Source of the DNA: Penumbrarchaeum sp964445525
Lineage (GTDB): Archaea > Thermoplasmatota > Penumbrarchaeia > Penumbrarchaeales > Penumbrarchaeaceae
Assembly (NCBI GenBank): GCA_964445525.1
Contig: CAYULA010000007.1
Span: 27,476-91,475, forward strand
Reading direction: 5' to 3'
DNA: 64,000 bases
This document shows, one piece after another, positions 55,001-63,930 of this stretch. Under the pieces are notes generated by a model that was not told where the DNA came from, ran no database searches, and was given only the letters and a program-made list of their open reading frames with translations. A program made the position numbers and the translations under genes. Positions within the stretch are counted from its first letter, which is position 1, and every line of letters starts with the position of its first letter.

Positions 55001-58000
55001 AGGAAAAGGTTGCCAGGTAATTATTGCCGAATACGTTGATATAAACCCTGTCCATTCCGACCGCATCAAGGGCGGATACCCTGAATGTGTATGCATCGTC
55101 AACGAACTCATCCGTTGCGGGGGAGTTGACTGTCACGACCGGATAGGTGTTGTCAACGATCAAGGACATTGTCTGTTTTGTGTCGTGTCCGGCCTTGTCC
55201 CTGGATCTGAAGACAACGCTGTGGCTTCCGTCAAGAAGGTTGCCTGTGATCCACGGATTTCCTTTCTGGATCCATGCCCCTCCATCAACTGAGTAGGTAA
55301 CATCCAGCAGGAACCTGTCGCTTGCAGAAACATTGAAGGAAATATTCCCCGAGATATAGTCCCCTGTCTGTAATCCGTTCACGGTCATCTGGGGATCGTT
55401 GTTGTCTATCTTGAAGTTGATGGGAGATGATTCCGTCATCTTTCCGCTCAGATCGTAGGTAATTGCAGTGCAGGAGTAGTTGCCGTCAGATCTTAGTGAG
55501 GTGTCTGTCGTGAACTCGTAGTAGCCCGAGGCCCCCGAATAGGTAGCAGTGAAGTTGGCTCCGAACAAGTTCAGATAAACCCTGTCTATTCCAACCGAGT
55601 CGGTCGCAGATAATCTGAACGTGTATGCGGTCTCGATGTATTCGTCTTCAACCGGGCTGTTGACGGAACACACCGGAGCATTATTGTCAACTATCAGGTT
55701 CATCGATTGGGTGGTGGCATGTCCTCCGTGATCCCTGGCTCTGAAAATCACCGTATGACTGCCGTCCAGCAGGTCGCCCGTTATCCATGTGGTGGAAATG
55801 GAAACCCATGCCCCTCCGTCAACCGAATAACCCACATCCTGAAGGAACCTGTCGGTCGCACTCACGTTGAAGCTGATATTTCCGCTTACGTAATCCCCGG
55901 TCTGGATCTCATTCACGACCATCTGTGGTGCGTCATTGTCTATCTTGAAACTCACCCATGATGATTCCGTCATCTTTCCGCTCAGATCGTAGGTTATTGC
56001 CCTGCATGAGTAATTGCCGTCAGTCCTGATCGATGTGTCGGTTGTGAATTCGTAGTATCCGGACGATCCGGAAAAGGTGGCGGTGAAATTGGATCCGAAA
56101 AGATGCAGGTACACCTTGTCTATGCCCACGGAATCGGAAGCGGACAGTCTGAATGTGTATGAGCCTTCAACATATTCATCCTCCACAGGACTGTTGACGG
56201 AACAAACCGGAACGTTGTTGTCAACTATCAAATTTAGCGTCTGGGTGGTGGTGTGTCCGGCCATGTCCCTGGCCCTTAAGATAATCTGGTGTGATCCATC
56301 GAGTATCTGCGAAGTATTCCATGCCTGGGTGGTATTGACCCACTCCCCTCCGTCAATGGAATACATGACATCCTTGAGGAAAGCATCCGATACGTTGACC
56401 GAGAAGCTAATGATACCGGAAACATAATCACCGGTCTGAAGACCGACAACTGCAAGTTCCGGTGCCAGATTGTCAACACGGAAGCTGACTGCGGATGAAC
56501 TTCTGTTCTTGCCCGAGAGATCATATGAAGTTGCAGTAACGTTATATGTACCGTCGGTAACAGTGAGGGTGTTGAACTGATATTCATAGTAGCCAGTCTG
56601 CTTGTTCAGGGTGGTCTGGACGCTGTCCGAGAACATGTCGAGGACTACCCTGTCTATGCCAACGGAATCCGTTGATGACACCTGGAAGGTGAAGACACCC
56701 TCGATGAACCTTCCTTCAAAAGGTGATACGAGATTGCATGTTGGTCTGGTGTTATCCACAATGAACTGAACCGCCTGCTCCGTTAGATGCGATGCCATGT
56801 CCTGCGATCTCACCGATAATGTATGGGTGCCGTCCTGCAGTTCCGTGGTATTGAGATGGATCCACCAATCAGGATCGGATCCGGATAGGTTCTGCCATCC
56901 CCCGGAGTCCACTCTGTATTCAACTTTCTGCAAGAAAAGGTCCGAGGAGGTGACAGAAACATTGTAGATACCGCCTATTATCTCCGAGGTCTCAGGTGAG
57001 TTGATCGAAAGTGTGGGATCGTTGTTGTCGATGTAGAAGGTGATGGTATCGCTGTTTTCGGACAGGTTTACATTGTCATATGAAGTTGCATATGCAGTAT
57101 AGGTTCCATCGGTTTTGGTGGTCGTTGATATGGTATACTCATAGGATGATGTTATTGGATTGTAGGGAAGCGTGGTTGTCTGACCGAAAACGGTGAGGTC
57201 AACATGATGCACACCCACGGTATCAGTCGAGACGACCCTGAAAGTGTAGGATCCGTCGATAAATTGTCCGTCGATGGGAGAATTGATATCACAGGTAGGA
57301 TCGCTGTTATCGACAAATATCGTGACCGATGTTTCTCCTGTCAATCCAGCTGTATCTTTCGCATCGATTGTAAGGGTATGCTGTCCGTCTGTGATCTGGG
57401 TGGTATCCCATGTCCCGGTCCAGGTGTTTCCGGATCTGGTCAAAGGTGTCCAGGCGTTCTGATCGACCTTGAACCTGCAGGTGATCACATGTGATGTGGT
57501 ATTGACGGATATGGGCATGGAGGTTCCCGTGACGTAGGATCTGTCAAGAGGAGTGTTGATTATCGGATTCGGTGCAGAATTGGAGAGTGTGAAATTTATC
57601 GGACCCAATGTTGTAACACCGCTTCCGTAATCTTCAGCTGTAACGTTCAACGAGCACGATCCGTCTATGTATGAATAGGTGTTGACCGTTCTTTCCCAGA
57701 AGCTGTTTGCCGAGTTGTAATACATGTTAACCGATCCCAGACCTGACATCTGCCCTCCGAATGAGATCTTCACCGATTTGGTACCCGTGGGATCTCCCGC
57801 CTTCGTCTGGAAAGTGTACACTCCCGATACGAGATCCGATGTTCCGGGCGATACGAGGTCGATGGTTATGGGCTCCTTGATCCTGAGGGTTGAATTTCCG
57901 TACCTCGTCAGTGTTCCTCCCGTTCCCCAGATCGTGAGGTTGTAGATATCAACCGGGGTTGAAGTAGTGGTGGTTACTGTAAGATTGGATACACTGCTTG

Positions 58001-59408
58001 AGGCATTTATCTGTGAAGGAGAGAAGCTGAAATTCAATGTTGAGGAAGAAGGATCGGAGCTTGCATAGAGTGTCACATCGGAATTGAAGTTGTTGATGGT
58101 GTCCATCTCAACCTGGTAGGTGGTGGTTGTGGAAGGAGAGATGACCCTGAGCTCCGGCGTTGTGGTCAGGAAGAAGTCCGGACTGGTGGAAATTACCAGT
58201 TTTACTCTGACGTCGTGGGATTTGCCGTTGAGACCCGTGTCGTTTCCGTATATGTCGAGGTAATAGGTCCCTGCCGACATTGACGAGGTTGTGCTAACAT
58301 TAAGGTATACCTTTTTTGTTCCCACACCCCCGGGCGTAACCTTGTTCACATTCAATCCACCGGATGCCCCAGTTGGTGTGGAAATGTTCGAGGAACCGCT
58401 GTTCCACCTGTAGTGCAGATCAATATCTCCGGTAATTCCCAGAGAATCTATGTCTATCTCGTATGATGCGTTCATCCCCGGAGCGATGAGATGACTTACA
58501 GGATCTGCCGACATCTCGAAATCGGATGATATCAGGATGGTGTGATTGTCGTAAGGAAAGCTGCCGTCGTAACCCAGGTTCTCATCGATCACACACAGGC
58601 CGTAATAGCCGGTTACTTCAGGATCGAAAGAGAAACTGAGGCTTTCCCCGTTTACCGAAGCCTTGTCGTATGCAAGTGCATCATCGGAATTTCCCGATCC
58701 CTTGAACAGGTATGTTGAGAGCCTCTGGTTCGAATATACAGAATAGATATCGAAATCGTATTCTCCCCCGGATTCGAGGTAGACATCGTACATATTCACG
58801 ATGGGATACTCTCCCCTGAGAGTGCCCGAGTAGGTGGGTGTGCCGTGGTATTCGAATAGGGAGTACCGGGCTTTTCCTATCTCGAGATCGCCGTCGGCAT
58901 CGGGATCATTTCCGTACAGATCAGATGAAACCGTGTGATAATCCGATTCTATCCTGATTCCCGAGTTCCAGTTGGATCCCGTGAACTTGTAGACCTTTGC
59001 GTATTTGTAATTGCCAGTGTAGGTGTGTCCGTCTATTACCACGAAATCTATCACATCGCTTCCCTTGGTGGATGATGCGATCTCCTGGGACATGCTGTAA
59101 TCGTTGTAGGCGAAGAGGTCGAAATCCTCTCCGGACGCCCTGTTCTGAATTGCTATTGCGGTGTATTCATTGGTCTTTGTCGGAACCTTGAACTGAAGGT
59201 CGTCGGGTGTATCGGTCCACCACCAGCCGGTTGTATAGGTTCTGGCGGGCTGATCGTTTTTCAGAGTTCCTCCCGGCCTGGTCTCGGCTTTGACATCTCC
59301 CGGCACGACAAAAAGGATTGATGCGGCAAGCAGCAGCACCACTCCGGTCAATGCAAATGATGTTTTCAAAAATCCGATTCTTCCAGCTACGATACCTTTA
59401 GCTGACAT
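52047..59408 (-). CDS. Giant anchored surface protein with about twenty Ig-like repeats
   Basis: 2453 residues from ATG 59408, which has GGGGGA six bases upstream; the frame is open to 59522 without a site. A signal peptide (TSFALTGVVLLLAASILFVV) is followed by about 400 residues of PPC-like beta domains and NEW3-like modules. Then about ten alternating A/B pairs of Ig-like repeats follow, A being like EGSYTFRLSASDSVGIDKVYL and B like SGNISFNVSASDRFLLDVTYSVDGGAW, joined by VDNNxP linkers. Two A modules carry a Cys pair (VCSVNSP and NYSC) that could form a disulfide. A transmembrane helix (LPLIWLILFILLVILIFVLAY) precedes a cytoplasmic tail of about 75 charged residues ending MNWEDEGSK. Many N-x-S/T sequons are present. 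It probably forms a long stalk for adhesion or an envelope layer. Confidence 0.85.
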   Translation of the reverse strand: MSAKGIVAGRIGFLKTSFALTGVVLLLAASILFVVPGDVKAETRPGGTLKNDQPARTYTTGWWWTDTPDDLQFKVPTKTNEYTAIAIQNRASGEDFDLFAYNDYSMSQEIASSTKGSDVIDFVVIDGHTYTGNYKYAKVYKFTGSNWNSGIRIESDYHTVSSDLYGNDPDADGDLEIGKARYSLFEYHGTPTYSGTLRGEYPIVNMYDVYLESGGEYDFDIYSVYSNQRLSTYLFKGSGNSDDALAYDKASVNGESLSFSFDPEVTGYYGLCVIDENLGYDGSFPYDNHTILISSDFEMSADPVSHLIAPGMNASYEIDIDSLGITGDIDLHYRWNSGSSNISTPTGASGGLNVNKVTPGGVGTKKVYLNVSTTSSMSAGTYYLDIYGNDTGLNGKSHDVRVKLVISTSPDFFLTTTPELRVISPSTTTTYQVEMDTINNFNSDVTLYASSDPSSSTLNFSFSPSQINASSSVSNLTVTTTTSTPVDIYNLTIWGTGGTLTRYGNSTLRIKEPITIDLVSPGTSDLVSGVYTFQTKAGDPTGTKSVKISFGGQMSGLGSVNMYYNSANSFWERTVNTYSYIDGSCSLNVTAEDYGSGVTTLGPINFTLSNSAPNPIINTPLDRSYVTGTSMPISVNTTSHVITCRFKVDQNAWTPLTRSGNTWTGTWDTTQITDGQHTLTIDAKDTAGLTGETSVTIFVDNSDPTCDINSPIDGQFIDGSYTFRVVSTDTVGVHHVDLTVFGQTTTLPYNPITSSYEYTISTTTKTDGTYTAYATSYDNVNLSENSDTITFYIDNNDPTLSINSPETSEIIGGIYNVSVTSSDLFLQKVEYRVDSGGWQNLSGSDPDWWIHLNTTELQDGTHTLSVRSQDMASHLTEQAVQFIVDNTRPTCNLVSPFEGRFIEGVFTFQVSSTDSVGIDRVVLDMFSDSVQTTLNKQTGYYEYQFNTLTVTDGTYNVTATSYDLSGKNRSSSAVSFRVDNLAPELAVVGLQTGDYVSGIISFSVNVSDAFLKDVMYSIDGGEWVNTTQAWNTSQILDGSHQIILRARDMAGHTTTQTLNLIVDNNVPVCSVNSPVEDEYVEGSYTFRLSASDSVGIDKVYLHLFGSNFTATFSGSSGYYEFTTDTSIRTDGNYSCRAITYDLSGKMTESSWVSFKIDNDAPQMVVNEIQTGDYVSGNISFNVSATDRFLQDVGYSVDGGAWVSISTTWITGDLLDGSHTVIFRARDHGGHATTQSMNLIVDNNAPVCSVNSPVEDEYIETAYTFRLSATDSVGIDRVYLNLFGANFTATYSGASGYYEFTTDTSLRSDGNYSCTAITYDLSGKMTESSPINFKIDNNDPQMTVNGLQTGDYISGNISFNVSASDRFLLDVTYSVDGGAWIQKGNPWITGNLLDGSHSVVFRSRDKAGHDTKQTMSLIVDNTYPVVTVNSPATDEFVDDAYTFRVSALDAVGMDRVYINVFGNNYLATFSSSSGYWEFTTDTTLKTDGNYNCTATGYDLSGKETVSSEVSFKIDNNAPVLRVVNPLPGDFLDGYVVIAVNTTDIFLNRTEYNVDGTGWVDVSVPLNTSNFGDGNHMITIRSLDDAGHVTTTSVNVIIDNFSPVGTISYPGENAYVTELTPTFRVVASDIVGVEGVMIGLDFPGLTGDLSMSYNSATGYYEFRTDVTLIPDGDYNITVTITDLSGKELVIGPVLFNVDTHSPEIVLNELGNGKILSGETPINMFARDVYLNRVTYRIDENEPIQLSYEMTGDWANASFLLDTRSFNDGGHTVTFNAYDKAGWYSSVTFDIFMDNIAPTCTITSPVSNEFVEGVITIRVTAFDIVGIDYVRIQVYDLDAQVPFNAQTGYYEYSSNTITWGAGEDGVRNVTAIAYDLTGKSYTYGPVSFNVDNRAPTININSPKEGEIVSGTYFFDVINSDVFKKGTDYNIDGASWQPVSIGWNTELVTDGPHEVTIRATDLAGHVTTESMMVIVDNNDPEISGAGPTENEFIEGSYIFRIAASDGVGIDQVKINIAGMEKRMSLNSLSGYYEYMLDTKTLPDGTYKTNASVTDLSGKTVTTETVDFNIDNNAPDLVVEAPVKDQLISGLFVVRAYTEDVFPGAVYYAIDGTTWIEVTKPWNSTKVIDGKHRITIMTEDEADHRTDFDIEVVVDNTAPIISQATIVPGQSFSGVQTLRFYAYDSIGIRQVQLSIDERAPFEIYRGEGGLYYEYLFDTRTVKDGDHLIKVECLDRAGNTMASSYGIKVDNTGPDIDMDYYWIVGDQQINEGEVKEGKSVVFEATVEDPSGVETVMINIDSQGWREMTPDANSSNPDTFVLFWPTSGVEGGSHVFQIRTTDKLGNERVMSGMLNVKEYEEKNTFIESFTEYLPLIWLILFILLVILIFVLAYTGVITKWAKGEGMKKNQEPDVESKEGALPRSKTDEPKNESDKKLIRNPFKKKEKSSEEMNWEDEGSK
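52560..57870 (-). repeat. Alternating Ig-module repeat array in the giant surface gene
   Basis: About twenty modules of roughly 90 codons alternate in two types, so the A+B unit is near 535 bases. The central copies are most alike: the sequence TTTCCGCTCAGATCGTAGG starts at 55441 and again at 55975, a 534-base period, with high identity on either side. Outer modules are more diverged. Confidence 0.88.
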
Positions 59409-59502
59409 GTGCTTTCCCCCTTTTAGGATTCCTGCATAGGGGAATTTGTAACCCCGAATAAGTCCGGATTCCCCCGTAAGGAATAATAAATCCCAGCGGA
59501 TT

Positions 59503-59512
59503 CTATTTAAAG
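59503..59512 (-). promoter_or_regulatory. TATA box of the envelope locus
   Basis: Read leftward this is CTTTAAATAG. Transcription would begin near 59480, giving a leader of about 70 bases before the ATG at 59408. No comparable promoter is evident between the giant gene and the small membrane protein gene at 47370. Confidence 0.55.
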
Positions 59513-59561
59513 AGTTTTGCAAAAATATACCTTATTAGTATCAGGAGTGGGTATTCGGTTG

Positions 59562-60281
59562 TCAGCAGTAACGTGATATCTCCATATTTATCTCATCCTC
59601 CTCCGCATCCTCCACTCCTCTGTCTGTGAGCTTGAAATAAACCTCTTCTCCAGTGGGCATCGACCTGTGTTTTACCACCGTCGCCTTTCTGAAGCCTCTG
59701 TCTCCCACCTTCTCTATCTTGAGGATCACCTTGCAGTTGTGGGCCAGGGAATGGCCTCCTATCGGTCTGACATCACCGGGACCGAGCGAGGAATACACCT
59801 GAGTGGTTATCAATACGGGTATGTCGAGCTTCCTGGAGATGTTCATAAGGTCCAGCAGTATCTGGGACACCTCCCTCCTGCTTTCCTCGTCCCTTCCGGC
59901 CCCGAGGTTCATCCTGTAAAATACAGTGGCCGAGTCCAGAACCACGAGGCCGATTTTAAGGTCCTTTTCCACCAGCTTCATTGTGGACCTCATGGAATCC
60001 CTCAGCTGACTTGAACTCAGCGGCTGGAAGAACAGTACTTCCCTGGAGATCGAGTCATGGTCTCCCTCACCGCATATCTGCTGGAACCTCTCCATCGATA
60101 CTCCCTCGGTATCTATGTAGATGACCTTCTGCCCCCCCTTGACAACGTTTCTGGTTACCTGGAGACAGATATTGGTCTTCCCGGATCCCCCCTCGCCGAA
60201 AAGCTGGGTTATTGCCGAGCTCTCGACTCCCCCTCCAAGTATCCTGTCAACGGCTCCACAGCCGATGGGAACCCTGTTCAA
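59562..60281 (-). CDS. radB: DNA repair and recombination protein RadB
   Basis: 239 residues, the size of the euryarchaeal RadA paralogue RadB, which lacks the N-terminal helix-hairpin-helix domain. Walker A GEGGSGKT is at 29-36, preceded by GCGAVDRILGGGVE. Walker B LKIGLVVLDSATVFYRM and ITTQVYSS with IGGHSLAHNCKVIL complete the RecA core. RadB modulates recombination and binds DNA. Its start overlaps the stop of the upstream unknown gene by four bases (ATGA), so the two are translationally coupled. Confidence 0.95.
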   Translation of the reverse strand: MNRVPIGCGAVDRILGGGVESSAITQLFGEGGSGKTNICLQVTRNVVKGGQKVIYIDTEGVSMERFQQICGEGDHDSISREVLFFQPLSSSQLRDSMRSTMKLVEKDLKIGLVVLDSATVFYRMNLGAGRDEESRREVSQILLDLMNISRKLDIPVLITTQVYSSLGPGDVRPIGGHSLAHNCKVILKIEKVGDRGFRKATVVKHRSMPTGEEVYFKLTDRGVEDAEEDEINMEISRYC

Positions 60282-61339
60282 ATATCCCCACCCTCCCTGA
60301 GAACCTCCCTGATCACCTCGTGGGCCCTTCCGGATCTTTCAACATCCAGGTAAATGAATCCGTTGATCCTGGAGACCGCCTCGAGGTGGGGATCCCAGGT
60401 TTCCGAAACCAGTACCCCCAGTGCATCCTTTCTGTGAGAGAGCACCCTCAGGAAGGAATCAAGCTCCTCCTCGCTCTGAAGGACCTTGAAGAATACCGCC
60501 GGTCCCTTGAGGCCGATCATGAACAGCTGGTGAACGTCATTTCTGGAGAACATCGAGTCTTTTCGGTATCCCATGGACGCCATCTGCCTCGAGAATTCCC
60601 TGGTAAGGATCTTCGGTTCGATTGCCTTCTTCTGCTGGAAGGGGGTGGATTTTCTTTCTTTTTTACTGGTCTTTGCCTCCGCTCCAGCTCTTTCATCCAG
60701 CTTGGACTGGACAATTGTCCTTGTCGTTGAAAGAGTGCTTGAAGGAGGATCCTTTGCAAGGGAAGGCCCTTGTCTGAGGGAAGTGAGTGCGTCATCAACC
60801 AATATCTCGAATGCCGATCTTGTCATCTTTCTGTACCCGTCATCGAATATCAGGTACACCACTTCCCCTTCCTTGGGAAGCTCAACTTTCAGCAGATCAA
60901 GACCGATGGAGGAATCCGATCGCTTGTTGGAACCCTCCACCCTGATCGCGGCCCTGTACAATTCGAGTATGTCGTTCTCTGTGGTGAACACCAGAGGCTC
61001 CAGGACCTGTTTCAGCTTGCCTTTGAGTTCCTTGTAGAGCCTTTCGTCCTCCTTCTTCTTCTCTTCGAGCTTTGGAGCGATCATGGAAGCCGGTGTGATC
61101 TCGAACTTCTTGTCGGATATTATCACGATCTCCTCTATTCCCTCAATGGAATCAGGTATCAGGAATTCCGAAAGGTACTCGAGAGACCTCAAAAGGTCTA
61201 TGTTCTCACCCGGTACGCGGAATGCCAGGAGCTTGCTGCCTCCGTCCTCCAGGATCTGGTATGCATTGTCTTCCATCTTTGCCCTGAGCCTGAATAGAAG
61301 GTCCTCTGACGGGCCCTGCGTGTTACTGCTGGCATTCAT
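60278..61339 (-). CDS. Unknown protein coupled to RadB
   Basis: 353 residues from ATG 61339; the family is not recognised. The N-terminal part is helical (ASSNTQGPSEDLLFRLRAKM), then mixed alpha/beta with SKLLAFRVPGENIDLLRSLEYL and a charged helix (EEKKKEDERLYKELKGKLKQVLEPLVF). A basic Ser/Thr/Lys linker lies near 205-240. The C-terminal domain (ILTREFSRQMASMGYRKDSMFSRNDVHQLFMIGLKGPAVFFKV) ends in alternating strands GVLVSETW and GFIYLDVERSG, which could be a Rossmann-like or nuclease-like fold, though no catalytic motif is certain. The four-base overlap with radB suggests a partner in recombination or repair. It is divergent from argS. Confidence 0.6.
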   Translation of the reverse strand: MNASSNTQGPSEDLLFRLRAKMEDNAYQILEDGGSKLLAFRVPGENIDLLRSLEYLSEFLIPDSIEGIEEIVIISDKKFEITPASMIAPKLEEKKKEDERLYKELKGKLKQVLEPLVFTTENDILELYRAAIRVEGSNKRSDSSIGLDLLKVELPKEGEVVYLIFDDGYRKMTRSAFEILVDDALTSLRQGPSLAKDPPSSTLSTTRTIVQSKLDERAGAEAKTSKKERKSTPFQQKKAIEPKILTREFSRQMASMGYRKDSMFSRNDVHQLFMIGLKGPAVFFKVLQSEEELDSFLRVLSHRKDALGVLVSETWDPHLEAVSRINGFIYLDVERSGRAHEVIREVLREGGDI

Positions 61340-61451
61340 TTGAGACCAACTTCCAATGACCAAATCCTAATGTCCATTAAAAAAGGTTGTGTCCGTGAGT
61401 ACCAACAAAGTTGATGGTTAATGTTTTAAACATGGGTCCTTTTCGACTTTT

Positions 61452-63230
61452 ATGGACCCGCGTGAGCTTTACGATGAAAGGTTCATCGCAAAGGCAAAGA
61501 AGGCACTTTCCGATCTGGGAGCGTCCTCCGATCCGGTTATTGAGAAACCTAAGAAAGGGATGGCGGACCTCTGCCTGGTCTGTTTTCCGTTTGCAAAGGA
61601 ATTGAGGAGATCTCCCGAGGCTATTGCTGGAGACGTGAAGGACAGGATAGGTCCTGATGAGAACTTTTCACTGGAGGTCAAGGGTGGATACCTCAACTGC
61701 ATCTTTGATCCCAAAAGTTATACCTCCGATATTGCCGGATTCCTGTGGAAGAACAGAACGAAGCTCGGCAAAGGATCAAAAATCGATGAGAGGGTGGTTG
61801 TCGAGCATACCTCGGCAAATCCCAACGGACCGTTTCACGTCGGCAGGGCCAGGAATCCGATTATAGGTGACAGCCTTGTAAAGGTAATGAGGCATGCTGG
61901 CCATGAGGTTACGGCGCAGTACTGGGTCAATGACATGGGAAAGCAGGTCATGATACTGGTCTGGGGCCTGAAAAATATCGATGCTTCGGAACTGGAGCCC
62001 GCCGAAAGGGACAAAGAGGATCATATTCTGGTCAGGTTCTATCAGAAAGCAAACGCTTTGATGGAGGAAAAACCCGATGTCAAGGATGAGATAGGCAGGA
62101 TCCTTTACAATTATGAGAATGCGGTAGCGGAAAGGGACTGGGACAGAATAATTTCTGCCGAAGGGAAACCCGTTATCAGGGCCAGGGACGTAAGGAAAGC
62201 ATGTGATGATGTCCTTGCAGGAATGAGGGAATCCCTGAACCGCCTGAACGTATCAATAGATGAGTTCGTGTACGAATCACGGGTGGTGGAGGACCGCTCA
62301 TTGCAGGATGTGATATCCGGACTGGAAAGGAGTGGTCTTCTGAGAGAGGAGAACGGGGCCAAATACCTTGATCTTTCCCGGCTGATCGAGGGAGGTGACG
62401 ATAAGGATTACAAGAGGAGATTCGTCTTCACCAGGTCCGACGGATCCGCTCTGTATACAACCCGCGACCTAGCCTATCATAAATGGAAGCTGGACAACTG
62501 GGATCACGCGGTGAACGTTCTGGGGGAGGACCATAAATACCAATCCCTGATGCTTGGTCTTGCCCTCCGTGAGCTGGGTTCCGAAAAGCTTCCCGAAGTT
62601 GTATTCTATTCTTTTGTTTCACTCCCGGAAGGAAAGATGTCCACCAGGAGAGGCCGGGTGGTCTACCTTGATGATCTACTCGATGAAGCGGTGGACCTTG
62701 CCAGGATCGAGGTGGAAAAGAGAAGGGAGGACCTCTCCGAAGGTGAACTCGCATCGATATCGGAAGCTGTGGGAATCGGTGCATTAAGGTTCAACATGAT
62801 CAAGGTCCAGCCGGAAAAGAAGATAGTGTTCAGGTGGGAGGAGGCCCTGAACTTCGAGGGATCCTCAGCACCGTTCGTCCAGTACTCCCACGCAAGGGCC
62901 TGTTCCATTCTAAGAAGGTCCGGGGAAGAGGTTGAAGGGGAATTCGACTGGGGAAGTCTTGTCGAAGATTCCGAGAGGGACCTTGTCAAAAAGCTTGCAG
63001 ATTTCGACCGGATAGTGATGAAATCTGCGGCAGACAGGAAAGTCCATCTGCTCACGGTATACCTTGTGGAGACGGCATCGACCTTCAACGAATTCTACAG
63101 GGACTGTCCCGTGATCAGCGAGGAGGATCCCTCAAGGAGAAAGGCCAGGCTCGCCCTCGTTGAACTCTCCAGGGAGGTCCTCTCTGCGGGACTTTCGTTA
63201 CTGGGAATCGAGTCGCCAGCTTCCATGTGA
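61452..63230 (+). CDS. argS: Arginyl-tRNA synthetase
   Basis: 592 residues. The class I signatures are SANPNGPFHVGRARN (HVGR as HIGH, about 121-124) and PEGKMSTRRG (KMSTR as KMSKS, about 398). The N-terminal Add-1 domain (MDPRELYDERFIAKAKKAL to FSLEVKGGYLNC) and the C-terminal DALR anticodon-binding domain (FVQYSHARACSIL to the end, with TFNEFYRDCPV) are complete. It charges tRNA-Arg. GTTTTAAAC at about 25 bases before ATG 61452 and the absence of a ribosome-binding site suggest a leaderless transcript. It is divergent from the RadB operon. Confidence 0.96.
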   Translation: MDPRELYDERFIAKAKKALSDLGASSDPVIEKPKKGMADLCLVCFPFAKELRRSPEAIAGDVKDRIGPDENFSLEVKGGYLNCIFDPKSYTSDIAGFLWKNRTKLGKGSKIDERVVVEHTSANPNGPFHVGRARNPIIGDSLVKVMRHAGHEVTAQYWVNDMGKQVMILVWGLKNIDASELEPAERDKEDHILVRFYQKANALMEEKPDVKDEIGRILYNYENAVAERDWDRIISAEGKPVIRARDVRKACDDVLAGMRESLNRLNVSIDEFVYESRVVEDRSLQDVISGLERSGLLREENGAKYLDLSRLIEGGDDKDYKRRFVFTRSDGSALYTTRDLAYHKWKLDNWDHAVNVLGEDHKYQSLMLGLALRELGSEKLPEVVFYSFVSLPEGKMSTRRGRVVYLDDLLDEAVDLARIEVEKRREDLSEGELASISEAVGIGALRFNMIKVQPEKKIVFRWEEALNFEGSSAPFVQYSHARACSILRRSGEEVEGEFDWGSLVEDSERDLVKKLADFDRIVMKSAADRKVHLLTVYLVETASTFNEFYRDCPVISEEDPSRRKARLALVELSREVLSAGLSLLGIESPASM

Positions 63231-63303
63231 CGGGATAAGGTCCGATATTTTTCAGCGATGTTTATATAGGTGACCCTTTATGGGCACTTCGGAGGTCGTT
63301 CCC

Positions 63304-63930
63304 ATGACCGATGAATATGATTACGAAGGGCTTTTGACCAGGGCCCATGATTCCATGCCCGAAGAAGAGATCACCAGAGAGGAGAGATGGGCCGTACCCG
63401 AACTCGATCTCATGTACGAGGGCAAGATGACGGTCTGGAAGAACTTCCAGGAGATAGCCGAGACCATCAGAAGGGATCCGGTTCACATTCAGGGCCACAT
63501 CCTGAGGTCTCTGGGTTCGGCAGGATCCCAGGAGGGGCGGAGGCTCATATTGAAATCGGTTATCCCGGAAGAGAAGCTAAAGGACAAGGTGAACGAGTAC
63601 GTTTCATCCTTTGTTATCTGCGGTGAGTGCGGAAAACCCGATACACATCTCATCAAGGAGGGCCGCACAAATGTAGTCGAGTGTATGGCGTGCGGGGCAA
63701 AGAGGCCTGTCAAGGTAAAGAAAGGTCTCCAGGCCAAGGAGAGGAGGAAGGTTATGATACCCGGGGACGAGGTTGACGTGATGATACAAGACGTCGGCAG
63801 GCTCGGTGACGGTATCGCCAAGGTTGACAAGTACATCATATACGTTCCCGGTGTCACGAAAGGTGCCGCTGTCAGGATAAAAATTGAGAAGGTATCCGGT
63901 ACAATAGTAATCGGCCGGGTAATCTCTTAA
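63304..63930 (+). CDS. Translation initiation factor aIF2-beta with TRAM domain
   Basis: 208 residues from ATG 63304, with GGAGGTC seven bases upstream; a longer frame starts at 63280. The aIF2-beta core is present, with KNFQEIAETIRRDPVHIQGHILRSLGSAGSQ and the zinc ribbon CGECGKPDTHLIKE...CMACGA. A C-terminal TRAM domain (GDEVDVMIQDVGRLGDGIAKVDKYIIYVPGVTKGAAVRIKI) is fused on, as in several euryarchaeal aIF2-beta proteins. It takes part in delivering initiator tRNA to the small ribosomal subunit. The remaining 70 bases to the window edge show no gene start that I can support. Confidence 0.95.
   Translation: MTDEYDYEGLLTRAHDSMPEEEITREERWAVPELDLMYEGKMTVWKNFQEIAETIRRDPVHIQGHILRSLGSAGSQEGRRLILKSVIPEEKLKDKVNEYVSSFVICGECGKPDTHLIKEGRTNVVECMACGAKRPVKVKKGLQAKERRKVMIPGDEVDVMIQDVGRLGDGIAKVDKYIIYVPGVTKGAAVRIKIEKVSGTIVIGRVIS

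Noticed and set aside
52560..57870. CRISPR or satellite array
   Set aside because: The 534-base period is in frame and encodes Ig-like domains; there are no short palindromic repeats with spacers anywhere in the window.
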